Numbered from the stretch's first letter, positions 47,171 through 56,194 are shown. The stretch is 64,000 nt of DNA from Acidithiobacillus marinus (GCF_002847505.1 NZ_MXAV01000004.1:62001-126000), one strand, 5' to 3'. The notes: a model not told the origin generated them from the sequence alone. Translations and numbers: made by a program.

Positions 47171-47337
47171 GGAGGCACTCGGATATTTTAGAGGCATGGA
47201 CCTTGGCATAGATGAAACTTCCTGGCAATGCCAATATCCCGGTTACGGGGTGACCAACAGCGCACCGGAATGGGTTGAAATTTTGTCCTTTAAACCCGGC
47301 AGCGTAGAATGCTCAAAAAAATGTCGCTGGAGAACGC

Positions 47338-50300
47338 ATGAAAACAGTAGGCCGCACGCGGAAACAAGTCAATGCCCAAAGCACCTACAGTCAGCCCGCT
47401 GCTCGTCCGCATTCTGCCGTGCGCGAGGATACTATCGAATACGGCTTCATCGGCGCGCTGCAAAACCTCAAGTACGACTTCCGCGACGACATCCGCGACC
47501 GTGCCGCGCTGGAGGCCAACTTCCGCGAGAAATTCGAGGCGCTCAACCGCGTGCGTCTCACCGACGCCGAATTTGCCCGCTTGCTCGATGAAATCATCAG
47601 CCCCGATGTGTTCACCGCCGCGCGCACCCTGCGCAGCATCAATGCCTTCACCCGCGAAGACGGCACGCCGCTGAACTACAGCCTGGTCAATCTCAAGGAC
47701 TGGTGCAAGAACACCTTCGAGGTCATCCACCAGTTGCGCATCAACACCGACTACAGCCATCACCGCTACGACGTGATTCTGCTGGTCAACGGCATCCCCT
47801 GCGTGCAGATCGAGCTGAAGACCCTGGGCGTGAATCCGCGCCGCGCGATGGAGCAGATCGTCGAATACAAGCACGACCCCGGCAACGGCTACACCAAAAC
47901 GCTGCTGTGCTTCATGCAGTTGTTCATCGTCAGCAACCGCGACCGCACCTATTACTTCGCCAACAACAACGCCCGTCACTTCGCCTTCAACGCCGACGAG
48001 CGCTTCCTGCCCATCTACGAGTTTGCCGACGAGGCCAACCGCAAGATCACCCGGCTCGACGCCTTTGCCGAAAAATTCCTCGCCAAATGCACCCTGGGCC
48101 AGACCCTCAGCCGCTACATGGTGCTGCTCGCCGGCGAGCAAAAGCTGATGATGATGCGGCCCTATCAGGTCTATGCTGTGCAGCACCTGGTCCAGTGCAT
48201 CGACGAGGACAACGGCAACGGCTACATCTGGCACACCACCGGCAGCGGCAAGACGCTCACCTCCTTCAAGGCCGCCACCCTGCTCAAGGAAAACCCGCAC
48301 ATTCACAAATGCGTGTTCGTGGTGGATCGCAAGGACCTCGACCGCCAGACCCGCGAGGAATTCAACAAATTTCAGGAAGGCTGCGTCGAAGAGAACACCC
48401 ATACCGGCGCCCTGGTGCGCCGCCTGCTCTCGGAGGACTACGCCGACAAGGTCATCGTCACCACCATCCAGAAGCTCGGCCTGGCGCTGGATGAAAGCAG
48501 TACGCGCAACAAGCTGCGCAGCAAAGCCGGGCAGGCCACCTACAAAGAGCAGCTCGAAGCCCTGCAAGACCAGCGCATCGTCTTCATCTTCGACGAATGC
48601 CACCGCTCGCAGTTTGGCGAGAACCACAAGGCCATCAAAGCCTTCTTTCCCCGCGCCCAGCTTTTCGGCTTCACCGGCACGCCCATTTTCGAAGCCAATG
48701 CCGCGCAGCAGAAAATCGAAGACAACACCGCGTCAATGCGCACCACGGCAGACCTGTTCCAGAAGCAGCTCCACGCCTACACCATCACCCACGCCATCGA
48801 AGACGGCAATGTGCTGCGCTTCCACGTCGATTACTTCAAGCCGGAAGGAAAGAACCCACCGAAGCCCGGCGAGCCCATCGCCAAGCGGGCCGTCATCGAG
48901 GCCATCCTCGCCAAGCACGACACCGCCACCAGCGGCCGCCGCTTCAACGCCCTGCTCGCCACCGCGTCCATCAATGACGCCATCGAATACCACGCGCTGT
49001 TCAAAACCGTGCAGGCCGAGAAACTGGCCGCCGACCCCGACTTCAAGCCGCTGAACATCGCCTGCGTGTTTTCGCCGCCCGCCGAGGGCGATGCCGATGT
49101 GAAGCAACTGCAGCAGGACCTGCCGCAAGAGCAAGCCGACAACCAGGAAGACCCCGAAGGCAAGAAAGCCGCGCTCAAAAGCATCCTCGCCGACTACAAC
49201 GCCCGCTACGGCAGCAATCACCGCATCGGCGAATTCGACCTCTACTACCAGGACGTGCAAAAGCGCATCAAGGACCAGCAGTGGCCCAATGCCGACCTGC
49301 CCCAGGCGCAGAAAATCGACATCACCATCGTCGTGGACATGCTGCTCACCGGCTTTGACTCCAAGTTTTTGAACACCCTCTACGTGGACAAGAACCTCAA
49401 GCACCACGGCCTGATTCAGGCCTTCTCGCGCACCAACCGCGTGCTCAACGCCAGCAAGCCCTACGGCAATATCCTCGACTTCCGCCAACAACAAGATGCC
49501 GTCGATGCCGCCATCGCCCTCTTCTCCGGTGAGCAAAGCGGCGAGCAGGCGCGCAAAATCTGGCTGGTGGACAAAGCCCCGGTGGTCATCGAAAAGCTGC
49601 AAACCGCTGTCAAAATGCTCGATGCCTTCATGACCTCGCAGGGGCTGGACTGCACCCCCTCCGCCGTGGCGAATCTCAAGGGCGACGCCGCCAAAACCGT
49701 ATTCATCGAGCGCTTCAAGGAAGTGCAGCGGCTCAAGACCCAGCTCGACCAATACACCGACCTCAGCGCCGAGAATCAGGCCGCCATCGAAGAGGTGCTG
49801 CCCGAAGAAAACCTGCGCGGCTTCAAGGGCCAATATCTCGAAACCGCCCGCCAACTGCGCGAGCCGCGCCAGCCCAACCCCAAAGCCGACGCCGAGAACC
49901 CCGCCGAGCAGCTCGACTTTGAGTTCGTGCTCTTCGCCTCCGCCGTCATCGACTACGACTACATCATGAAGCTGATGGCCAGCTTCTCCGCCAAGGAGCC
50001 CGGCAAGGCCAGGATGACCCGCGAGCAACTCATCGGCCTCATCAGCAGCGACGCCAAGTTCATGGACGAACGCGACGACATCGCCGAATACATCGGCACC
50101 CTCCAGGCCGGCGCCGGGCTTTCCGAGGCCGCCATCCGCGACGGCTACACCCGTTTCAAGGCCGAGAAAAACGCCCAGGAACTCGCCGCCATCGCCCAAA
50201 TACACGGCCTCAGCGCCACCGCCCTGCAAGCCTTCGTGGACGGCATTCTGGAGCGCATGATCTTCGACGGCGACCAGCTCAGCGACCTCTTCACCCCGCT

Positions 50301-50421
50301 GGAACTGGGCTGGAAAGCCCGCGCCCAGGCCGAACTCGCCCTGATGGCCGACCTGCACCCGCTGCTGCTCAAACGCGCCGGGGGGCGGGACATCTCGGGA
50401 CTGTCGGCCTATGAGCAGTAA
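47338..50421 (+). CDS. hsdR: Type I restriction endonuclease subunit R
   Basis: The protein has 1027 residues. An N-terminal PD-ExK nuclease is seen as YDVILLVNGIPCVQIELKT. The SF2 translocase follows with Walker A WHTTGSGKTLTSF, the DEAD-like FIFDECHRSQFG, GFTGTPIF, and helicase block VDMLLTGFDSKFLNTLY/IQAFSRTNR. It cleaves DNA lacking the host methylation after translocating. GGAGA precedes the ATG. Codon third positions are mostly C or G, unlike the genes before it. It begins a seven-gene coupled unit with hsdM last. Confidence 0.95.
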   Translation: MKTVGRTRKQVNAQSTYSQPAARPHSAVREDTIEYGFIGALQNLKYDFRDDIRDRAALEANFREKFEALNRVRLTDAEFARLLDEIISPDVFTAARTLRSINAFTREDGTPLNYSLVNLKDWCKNTFEVIHQLRINTDYSHHRYDVILLVNGIPCVQIELKTLGVNPRRAMEQIVEYKHDPGNGYTKTLLCFMQLFIVSNRDRTYYFANNNARHFAFNADERFLPIYEFADEANRKITRLDAFAEKFLAKCTLGQTLSRYMVLLAGEQKLMMMRPYQVYAVQHLVQCIDEDNGNGYIWHTTGSGKTLTSFKAATLLKENPHIHKCVFVVDRKDLDRQTREEFNKFQEGCVEENTHTGALVRRLLSEDYADKVIVTTIQKLGLALDESSTRNKLRSKAGQATYKEQLEALQDQRIVFIFDECHRSQFGENHKAIKAFFPRAQLFGFTGTPIFEANAAQQKIEDNTASMRTTADLFQKQLHAYTITHAIEDGNVLRFHVDYFKPEGKNPPKPGEPIAKRAVIEAILAKHDTATSGRRFNALLATASINDAIEYHALFKTVQAEKLAADPDFKPLNIACVFSPPAEGDADVKQLQQDLPQEQADNQEDPEGKKAALKSILADYNARYGSNHRIGEFDLYYQDVQKRIKDQQWPNADLPQAQKIDITIVVDMLLTGFDSKFLNTLYVDKNLKHHGLIQAFSRTNRVLNASKPYGNILDFRQQQDAVDAAIALFSGEQSGEQARKIWLVDKAPVVIEKLQTAVKMLDAFMTSQGLDCTPSAVANLKGDAAKTVFIERFKEVQRLKTQLDQYTDLSAENQAAIEEVLPEENLRGFKGQYLETARQLREPRQPNPKADAENPAEQLDFEFVLFASAVIDYDYIMKLMASFSAKEPGKARMTREQLIGLISSDAKFMDERDDIAEYIGTLQAGAGLSEAAIRDGYTRFKAEKNAQELAAIAQIHGLSATALQAFVDGILERMIFDGDQLSDLFTPLELGWKARAQAELALMADLHPLLLKRAGGRDISGLSAYEQ

Positions 50422-51595
50422 AAAAACACCCCTGCCAGCGAAGCAGAACCCCACACCGCCCGCCGCGTCTGGAGACTTTGACGCGCTGGTCTCTTCCATT
50501 ATCCACATTCATCAACAATCGCAAGCCTTCGCCACCAAGGCGGTCAACGCCAGCCTCACCGTGCGCAATTGGCTCATCGGCTATCGCATCGTGGAGTTTG
50601 AGCAGTCAGGAAAAAACCGGGCGACCTATGGAGAAAAACTGCTGCCCGAGTTAGCGAAACGCCTGTCCGCTGCCGGACTCAAGCGGGTGGACGCCCGCGA
50701 GTTGCGCCGCTTCAGGCGCCTCTATGGCGTTTATCCGCAGATTCGGGAGACAGTGACTCCCGAATTGCTCGCCGGTCTTGAAGCGGGCGCTTTGCAGCCG
50801 CTCCTTAACGCGCTGCCCCTGCTAAAACGGGAGACAGCGTCTCCCGAATCGCAAAGAGAGGAGGCAGTGTCCACAGCATTGACCCACCAGCTCTCCTTCT
50901 CGCACCTCGCCGAGTTGATAGAGCTTACTGACGACACCCAGCGCCGTTTTTACGAGATCGAGTGCATCCGTGGCAACTGGTCGGTGCGTGAGCTGCGCCG
51001 CCAGATTGCCAGCCTCTACTACCAGCGCAGCGGCCTCTCCAAAGACAAGGCCAAGCTCTCCGCCCTGACCCATACGGCGGCGGATACCCTCCAGCCCGCC
51101 CACATCATCCGCGATCCCTATGTCTTCGAGTTCCTCGGCCTGCGTTCACGGGATGTCATGGCGGAATCCGACCTGGAAGATGCCTTGCTGGACCGTCTTC
51201 AGGATTTCCTCCTTGAACTGGGGCACGGCTTCTGCTTCGAGGCCCGGCAAAAGCGCATTCTCATTGGCGACGAACATTTCTTCATCGACCTCGTCTTCTA
51301 CCACCGCACCCTCAAATGCCACATTCTGGTGGAGCTCAAGACCGATACTTTCCGCCACGAACACCTTGGCCAACTCAACACCTACGTCGCCTACTACAAA
51401 AAGCACCAGATGACCGAAGGCGACCAGCCGCCCATCGGCATCCTCCTCTGCACCGGCAAGAATGACGCCCTCGTCGAGTTCGCCCTCGGCGACTTGAGCA
51501 ACCAGATATTTGTCTCCCGCTATGCCGTCGAACTGCCCCGGAAAGAGGACATGGAACGCTTCATTACGCAACTTGGCAGGGAGGTGAAGGCATGA
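50411..51595 (+). CDS. DUF1016 / PDDEXK nuclease domain protein (YhcG-like)
   Basis: The protein has 394 residues. The N-terminal DUF1016 part has VRNWLIGYRIVEFEQSGKNRATYGEKLL and RELRRFRRLYGVYPQIRETV. The C-terminal nuclease fold contains FLGLRSRD, FFIDLVFYHRTLKCHILVELKTDTF (D and E-x-K) and GILLCTGK. Such proteins are often inside type I restriction loci but their role is unclear. Between the two parts, two 19-base palindromes are translated as RETVTPE and RETASPE. It overlaps hsdR by 11 bases and hsdS by four. Confidence 0.88.
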   Translation: MSSKKTPLPAKQNPTPPAASGDFDALVSSIIHIHQQSQAFATKAVNASLTVRNWLIGYRIVEFEQSGKNRATYGEKLLPELAKRLSAAGLKRVDARELRRFRRLYGVYPQIRETVTPELLAGLEAGALQPLLNALPLLKRETASPESQREEAVSTALTHQLSFSHLAELIELTDDTQRRFYEIECIRGNWSVRELRRQIASLYYQRSGLSKDKAKLSALTHTAADTLQPAHIIRDPYVFEFLGLRSRDVMAESDLEDALLDRLQDFLLELGHGFCFEARQKRILIGDEHFFIDLVFYHRTLKCHILVELKTDTFRHEHLGQLNTYVAYYKKHQMTEGDQPPIGILLCTGKNDALVEFALGDLSNQIFVSRYAVELPRKEDMERFITQLGREVKA

Positions 51596-52872
51596 GCGAT
51601 AAGACGAAAACCACCGCCACGAAAGAAGAGGCAACGCCCGCGCTGGTGCCGAAGCTGCGGTTTCCGGAGTTTCGGGGTGCGGAGGGGTGGAAAAGCAAGC
51701 AACTCGTCGCTGTTTGCTCAAAAATCACACAAGGAGGAACACCCGATACATCAAATCAAGAATACTGGGGCGGTACAATCAACTGGATGACTCCTGCTGA
51801 AATGGGAAAGGCCGACATCCCATTCATTGGTGAGACAAATCGAACAATAACTGAACTCGGCTTAAGTGATTGCGCCTCCGATCTTCTTCCAATTAACTCG
51901 GTCATTCTTTCCGTCCGCGCACCGATTGGTCACCTCGCTATCAACATGGCACCAATGGCCATCAACCAAGGTTGCAAGGGCCTGATCCCCGGAAAATCAC
52001 TCAATCATCACTTCCTTTATTCCTCATTGCTTTGGAGCAAATCGCGTTTAGTCGACTTGGGGGCCGGCAACACTTTCAAGGAACTTAGTAGCTCAGCTTT
52101 GAAGAGCTTCGAAATCCCGATTCCATCGCCCACCGAACAACAAAAAATTGCCGAGTGCCTGAGTTCGGCGGACGAGCTGATCGCCGCGCAAGCGCGGAAA
52201 GTGGACGCGCTCAAGACCCATAAAAAAGGGCTGATGCAGCAGCTTTTCCCCATTGAGGGCGAAACCCAACCCCGCCTCCGCTTCCCCGAATTCCAAAACG
52301 ATGGGGAGTGGGAGGTGAAAAGGCTTGATGAACTTTCACGCTACGAAAATGGGAAAGCGCATGAAAATGATATTTCTGAGAACGGACGATACATCGTTGT
52401 GAACTCAAAATTCATTTCAACCGAAGGAAAAGTCAGGAAATTTTCAAACGAAGGCTTTTGCGTTGCAGATGAAGGTGACGTCTTAATGGTTCTAAGTGAT
52501 GTGCCGAACGGAAGAGCTATCGCAAAATGCTATTTTGTAGAGTCGGATGACCTCTACACAGTAAATCAACGCATCTGCCGAATCCAACCGACCAAAGTTA
52601 ACGGGAGTTTCTTATTTTATGTCCTAGATAAGAACTCATACTTCTTGGGTTTCGACGACGGTGTTAAACAGACGAACCTTCGCAAAGAGGATGTTGTTGG
52701 TTTTCCTCTTTGTGCCCCGCGCGAATCCGCCGAACAGCACCGCATCGCCTCATGCCTGAGCAGCCTCGACACCCTCATCACCCTGGAAACCCAAAAACTC
52801 GAAGCCCTCAAGACCCACAAGAAAGGGCTGATGCAGCAGCTTTTCCCATCCCCGGCGGAGGTGGAGACATGA
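51592..52872 (+). CDS. hsdS: Type I restriction specificity subunit S
   Basis: The protein has 426 residues with two target-recognition domains (about 20-180 and 235-380) and two conserved helices (AECLSSADELIAAQARKVDALKTHKKGLMQQLFP and ASCLSSLDTLITLETQKLEALKTHKKGLMQQLFP, near-identical at the end). Each half is introduced by LRFPEF. It selects the DNA target for both methylation and cleavage. Base composition is AT-rich in the recognition domains and GC-rich in the helices, suggesting exchange of recognition modules. It overlaps the RhuM gene by ATGA. Confidence 0.94.
   Translation: MSDKTKTTATKEEATPALVPKLRFPEFRGAEGWKSKQLVAVCSKITQGGTPDTSNQEYWGGTINWMTPAEMGKADIPFIGETNRTITELGLSDCASDLLPINSVILSVRAPIGHLAINMAPMAINQGCKGLIPGKSLNHHFLYSSLLWSKSRLVDLGAGNTFKELSSSALKSFEIPIPSPTEQQKIAECLSSADELIAAQARKVDALKTHKKGLMQQLFPIEGETQPRLRFPEFQNDGEWEVKRLDELSRYENGKAHENDISENGRYIVVNSKFISTEGKVRKFSNEGFCVADEGDVLMVLSDVPNGRAIAKCYFVESDDLYTVNQRICRIQPTKVNGSFLFYVLDKNSYFLGFDDGVKQTNLRKEDVVGFPLCAPRESAEQHRIASCLSSLDTLITLETQKLEALKTHKKGLMQQLFPSPAEVET
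52207..52847 (+). repeat. 44-base direct repeat in hsdS (52207-52250 and 52804-52847)
   Basis: Both copies encode ALKTHKKGLMQQLFP at the end of the conserved helices. They differ at three of 44 positions. Homologous recombination between such copies could exchange or delete the second recognition domain. Confidence 0.9.
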
Positions 52873-53870
52873 GCGGCCTGATTCTCTACACCACCGAAGA
52901 CGGCCGCAGCCAGATCAAGCTGCGAACCGCAGAAGGCACGGTGTGGCTTTCCCAATTGGAGATGGCCGAGCTGTTCCAGACTTCCAAGCAGAATGTGGCC
53001 AAGCATCTGAAGGCTGTTTTTGCCGATCAGGAGTTGAACGAGGAAGCAGTTGTCAACCATTGGTTGACAACTGCCGCTGACGGCAAAAATTACCGGGTGG
53101 CGCATTACAACCTTGACGCCATTTTGGCCGTCGGCTACCGGGTGCGCTCGCCGCGCGGGGTGCAGTTCCGCCGCTGGGCTTCCACCATCCTGAAGGAGTA
53201 CCTGGCCAAGGGCTTCGTGATGGACGACGAGCGGCTGAAGAACCCGGATGGCCGCCCGGATTACTTCGACGAGATGCTGGCGCGCATCCGCGACATTCGC
53301 GCCTCCGAGAAGCGCTTCTATCAGAAGGTGCGCGACCTTTTTGCCCTCTCCAGCGACTACGACAAGACGGACCAGGCCACGCAGGTTTTCTTCGCCACCG
53401 TGCAGAACCTGCTGATCTTTGCGGTGACGCAAAAGACCGCCGCCGAACTCGTCACCGCGCGGGCGAATCCCGCCGACCCGCATTTCGGCCTGCTCGCCTG
53501 GAAGGGCGACAAGGTGCGCAAGGCGGACATCGTGGTGGCCAAGAACTACCTGAGCGAGGACGAGATCGATACCCTGAACCGGCTGGTGGTCATCTTCCTG
53601 GAAACCGCCGAACTGCGGGCCAAGAGCAAGCAGGAGACGCGCATGGCCTTCTGGAAGCAGAACGTGGATCAGATCATCACCTCCAACGGTTTCCCGCTGC
53701 TGACGCACGCCGGCGCCATCAGCCATGAGCAGATGGAAGCGCGCACGGGCGAGCTTTACCGCCAGTTCGACGCCGACCGCAAAAAACAGGAAGCCCTTCA
53801 AGCCGACCAGCAGGACGAGGCCGAGCTGAAAGCGCTGGAAATCAAGCTAAAACGACGCCCGAAGACATGA
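52869..53870 (+). CDS. RhuM family protein
   Basis: The protein has 333 residues from the ATG at 52869 (ATGA overlap with hsdS). IKLRTAEGTVWLSQLEMAELFQTSKQNVAKHL and RVAHYNLDAILAVGYRVRSPRGVQFRRWA are the RhuM N-terminal part, resembling Bro/KilA-like DNA-binding domains. SEDEIDTLNRLVVIFLETAELRA and a C-terminal coiled region follow. RhuM was named from a Salmonella pathogenicity-island gene, and family members often lie inside type I restriction loci. The function is not established. Confidence 0.88.
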   Translation: MSGLILYTTEDGRSQIKLRTAEGTVWLSQLEMAELFQTSKQNVAKHLKAVFADQELNEEAVVNHWLTTAADGKNYRVAHYNLDAILAVGYRVRSPRGVQFRRWASTILKEYLAKGFVMDDERLKNPDGRPDYFDEMLARIRDIRASEKRFYQKVRDLFALSSDYDKTDQATQVFFATVQNLLIFAVTQKTAAELVTARANPADPHFGLLAWKGDKVRKADIVVAKNYLSEDEIDTLNRLVVIFLETAELRAKSKQETRMAFWKQNVDQIITSNGFPLLTHAGAISHEQMEARTGELYRQFDADRKKQEALQADQQDEAELKALEIKLKRRPKT

Positions 53871-54385
53871 GCAAGAAAATCATCATCATCGCCGGGCCAA
53901 ACGGGGCAGGAAAAACGACTTTTGCCCGCTCGTTTCTGCCGCAGGAAGCGCAATGCCCGCGCTTCATCAACGCGGATTTGATTGCGGCAGGGCTCTCGCC
54001 CTTTGCACCGGAAGCGGCAGCCCTCAAAGCCGGTCGCCTGATGCTGGCAGAGATGAATGATTGCGTGCGCAAAGGTGAGAGCTTTGCATTTGAGACGACC
54101 TTGGCAGGGTTGACCTATGTGCGTCGTATTGATCAATGGCGAGCAATGGGTTATCACGTCAGTCTGTTTTTTCTGCGCCTGCCCAACGCCGAGACCGCCA
54201 TCGCGCGCGTAGCAGAGCGGGTGCGGCAGGGCGGGCATGATATTCCCGAGGCGGTTATTCGTCGTCGATTCGAGGCTGGCTTGCAAAATTTGGAGCAGCA
54301 TTACAAAGACGCAGTAGATGCTTGGGCTGTCTATGACAGCATCGGTGACATTCCACTACTTTTGGCATGGGGAGAAAATCAATGA
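53867..54385 (+). CDS. Zeta-toxin-like P-loop kinase
   Basis: The protein has 172 residues. Walker A is IAGPNGAGKTTFARSFLP. NADLIAAGLSPFAPE and FAFETTLAG are typical of the zeta/COG4185 kinase group, some of which phosphorylate UDP-N-acetylglucosamine and block wall synthesis. Residues RVRQGGHDIPEAVIRRRF form the lid. No epsilon-type antitoxin precedes it, but a 68-residue protein follows with an ATGA overlap. It is flanked by RhuM and hsdM, so it may be a guard toxin for the restriction system. This is an inference. Confidence 0.85.
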   Translation: MSKKIIIIAGPNGAGKTTFARSFLPQEAQCPRFINADLIAAGLSPFAPEAAALKAGRLMLAEMNDCVRKGESFAFETTLAGLTYVRRIDQWRAMGYHVSLFFLRLPNAETAIARVAERVRQGGHDIPEAVIRRRFEAGLQNLEQHYKDAVDAWAVYDSIGDIPLLLAWGENQ

Positions 54386-54588
54386 CCATGAAAAACATTG
54401 ACGAGGCCAAAGACCCTGATTTACGCGCATCTGTGGCCGCGATGCAGCGCGCCGCATTGATTGCCCGTCATACGGCCATTCAGACCAATACTGATCTTGT
54501 GATTATGAAAAACGGACAATTGCTGCGGATTTCCCCCGAGGAGCTCCGCCGACACATGCAAGAGGATAGTCCCCCACAAAATGACTGA
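54382..54588 (+). CDS. Small protein downstream of the zeta-like kinase, possible antitoxin
   Basis: The protein has 68 residues from the ATG at 54382 (GGGGAGA upstream, ATGA overlap). It is mostly helical and charged, with AAMQRAALIARHTAIQTNTDLVIMKNGQLLRISPEELRRHMQ spanning most of it (key parts AAMQRAALIARHTAIQ and IMKNGQLLRI). I do not recognise a named family. Its size, position and coupling to a zeta-like kinase suggest an antitoxin or regulator. It overlaps hsdM by eight bases. Confidence 0.75.
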   Translation: MTMKNIDEAKDPDLRASVAAMQRAALIARHTAIQTNTDLVIMKNGQLLRISPEELRRHMQEDSPPQND

Positions 54589-56194
54589 ACAAAACCAAAA
54601 ACAACTGGGCAACACCCTCTGGAGCATCGCCGACCAACTGCGCGGAGCGATGGATGCGGACGACTTCCGCGACTACATGCTGTCCTTCCTCTTTCTGCGC
54701 TACCTCTCCGACAACTACGAGACGGCCGCGAGGAAGGAGCTGGGGCGCGATTACCCGGCGACGGGCGGCGATGCCCGTGCCGTGCCGCTGGCGCGCTGGT
54801 ATGCCGACAACGCCGCCGATATTGCCGAGTTCGAGAAGCAGATGCGGCGCAAGGTGCATTACGTCATCGAGCCCCAGCACCTGTGGAACAGCATCGCCAA
54901 CCTAGCGCGCACCCAGAATGCGGAGCTGCTGAACACGCTACAGGCGGGCTTCAAATACATCGAGACGGAATCCTTCGAGAGCACCTTTCAGGGGCTGTTT
55001 TCGGAGATCGACCTGAGTTCGCCCAAGTTGGGCAAGACTTACAGCGACCGCAACGCCAAGCTCTGCACCATCATCCAGAAAATTGCCGAAGGGCTGGCGG
55101 AATTCTCCACCGACATCGACGCGCTGGGCGATGCCTATGAATACCTGATCGGCCAGTTTGCGGCGGGCAGCGGCAAGAAGGCGGGCGAGTTCTACACGCC
55201 CCAGCAGATTTCCGACATTCTTTCGGCCATCGTCACGCTGGACAGTCAGGAGCCGAAAACCGGCAGCAAAAAGCGGCTGGACAGCGTGCTGGATTTCGCC
55301 TGTGGCTCCGGCTCCCTGCTGCTCAATGTGCGCAAGCGCATGGTCAGGGCGGGTGGCAGCATTGGCAAGATTTACGGGCAGGAAAAGAACATCACCACCT
55401 ACAACCTGGCGCGCATGAACATGCTGCTGCACGGGGTGAAGGACACCGAGTTCGAGATTTACCACGGCGACACCCTGAGCAACGAGTGGGACCTGCTGCG
55501 CGAGCAGAACCCGGCCAGAAAGCCGAGCTTCGACGCCATCGTCGCCAATCCGCCCTTCAGTTATCGCTGGCAGCCCAGCGAGGCGCTGGCCGACGACGTG
55601 CGCTTCAAAAGCCACGGCCTCGCGCCCAAATCCGCCGCTGATTTCGCCTTTTTGCTGCACGGCTTTCACTTCCTGAAAGACGAAGGCGTGATGGCGATCA
55701 TCCTGCCCCACGGCGTGCTGTTCCGGGGCGGGGCGGAGGCGCGCATCCGTACCAAGCTTTTGCGCGACGGCCACATCGACACGGTGATCGGCCTGCCCGC
55801 CAACCTGTTTTATTCCACCGGCATCCCGGTGTGCGTGCTGGTGCTGAAGAAGTGCAAGAAACCCGACGACGTGCTGTTCATCAACGCGGCGGAGCATTTC
55901 GTGAAGGGCAAGCGGCAAAACCAGCTCGCGCCCGAGCACATCCAGAAAATCATCGACACCTATCAGCAGCGCACGGAAGAACCGCGCTATGCGCGCCGGG
56001 TGGAGATGGCGGAAATCGAGAAAAACGATTTCAACCTCAACATCTCGCGCTACATCAGCACGGCGGTGGCCGAAGAAGAGATCGATCTGGCGGCCACCCA
56101 TGCGAGCCTGGTGGACATCGAGCAGGCCATCCGGACGGCGACGGCAGAGCACAACGCCTTCCTCAAGGAACTCGGCTTGCCACTGTTGCCTTAA
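54581..56194 (+). CDS. hsdM: Type I restriction-modification methyltransferase subunit M
   Basis: The protein has 537 residues. An HsdM N-terminal helical part (WSIADQLRGAMDADDFRDYMLSFLFLRYL, key DFRDYMLSFLF) precedes the N6-adenine methyltransferase domain with GEFYTPQQIS, DFACGSGSLLLNV (SAM motif) and AIVANPPFSYRW (NPPF catalytic). It methylates the HsdS target. It is the last gene of the unit, unlike the usual M-S-R order. A short gap with no clear terminator follows before the VapBC pair. Confidence 0.95.
   Translation: MTEQNQKQLGNTLWSIADQLRGAMDADDFRDYMLSFLFLRYLSDNYETAARKELGRDYPATGGDARAVPLARWYADNAADIAEFEKQMRRKVHYVIEPQHLWNSIANLARTQNAELLNTLQAGFKYIETESFESTFQGLFSEIDLSSPKLGKTYSDRNAKLCTIIQKIAEGLAEFSTDIDALGDAYEYLIGQFAAGSGKKAGEFYTPQQISDILSAIVTLDSQEPKTGSKKRLDSVLDFACGSGSLLLNVRKRMVRAGGSIGKIYGQEKNITTYNLARMNMLLHGVKDTEFEIYHGDTLSNEWDLLREQNPARKPSFDAIVANPPFSYRWQPSEALADDVRFKSHGLAPKSAADFAFLLHGFHFLKDEGVMAIILPHGVLFRGGAEARIRTKLLRDGHIDTVIGLPANLFYSTGIPVCVLVLKKCKKPDDVLFINAAEHFVKGKRQNQLAPEHIQKIIDTYQQRTEEPRYARRVEMAEIEKNDFNLNISRYISTAVAEEEIDLAATHASLVDIEQAIRTATAEHNAFLKELGLPLLP

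Noticed and set aside
46990-47340. Possible attachment site or direct repeats at the edges of the restriction unit
   Set aside because: I compared 47171-47337 with 56195-56288 by eye and saw no shared direct repeat and no tRNA end.
47290-48627. Long open frame (445 codons) on the minus strand opposite hsdR
   Set aside because: hsdR is GC-rich with strong third-position bias, which leaves the complementary frame free of stops. The translation is low-complexity (many Val, Glu, Gly, Ala) and fits no family, while the plus strand is a perfect HsdR.
48733-50508. Open frame of 591 codons on the minus strand opposite the second half of hsdR
   Set aside because: Same cause: mirror of a GC-rich gene, repetitive Gly/Val/Leu composition and no ribosome site.
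54938-56152. Open frame of 404 codons opposite hsdM
   Set aside because: Antisense shadow of a well-supported methyltransferase.
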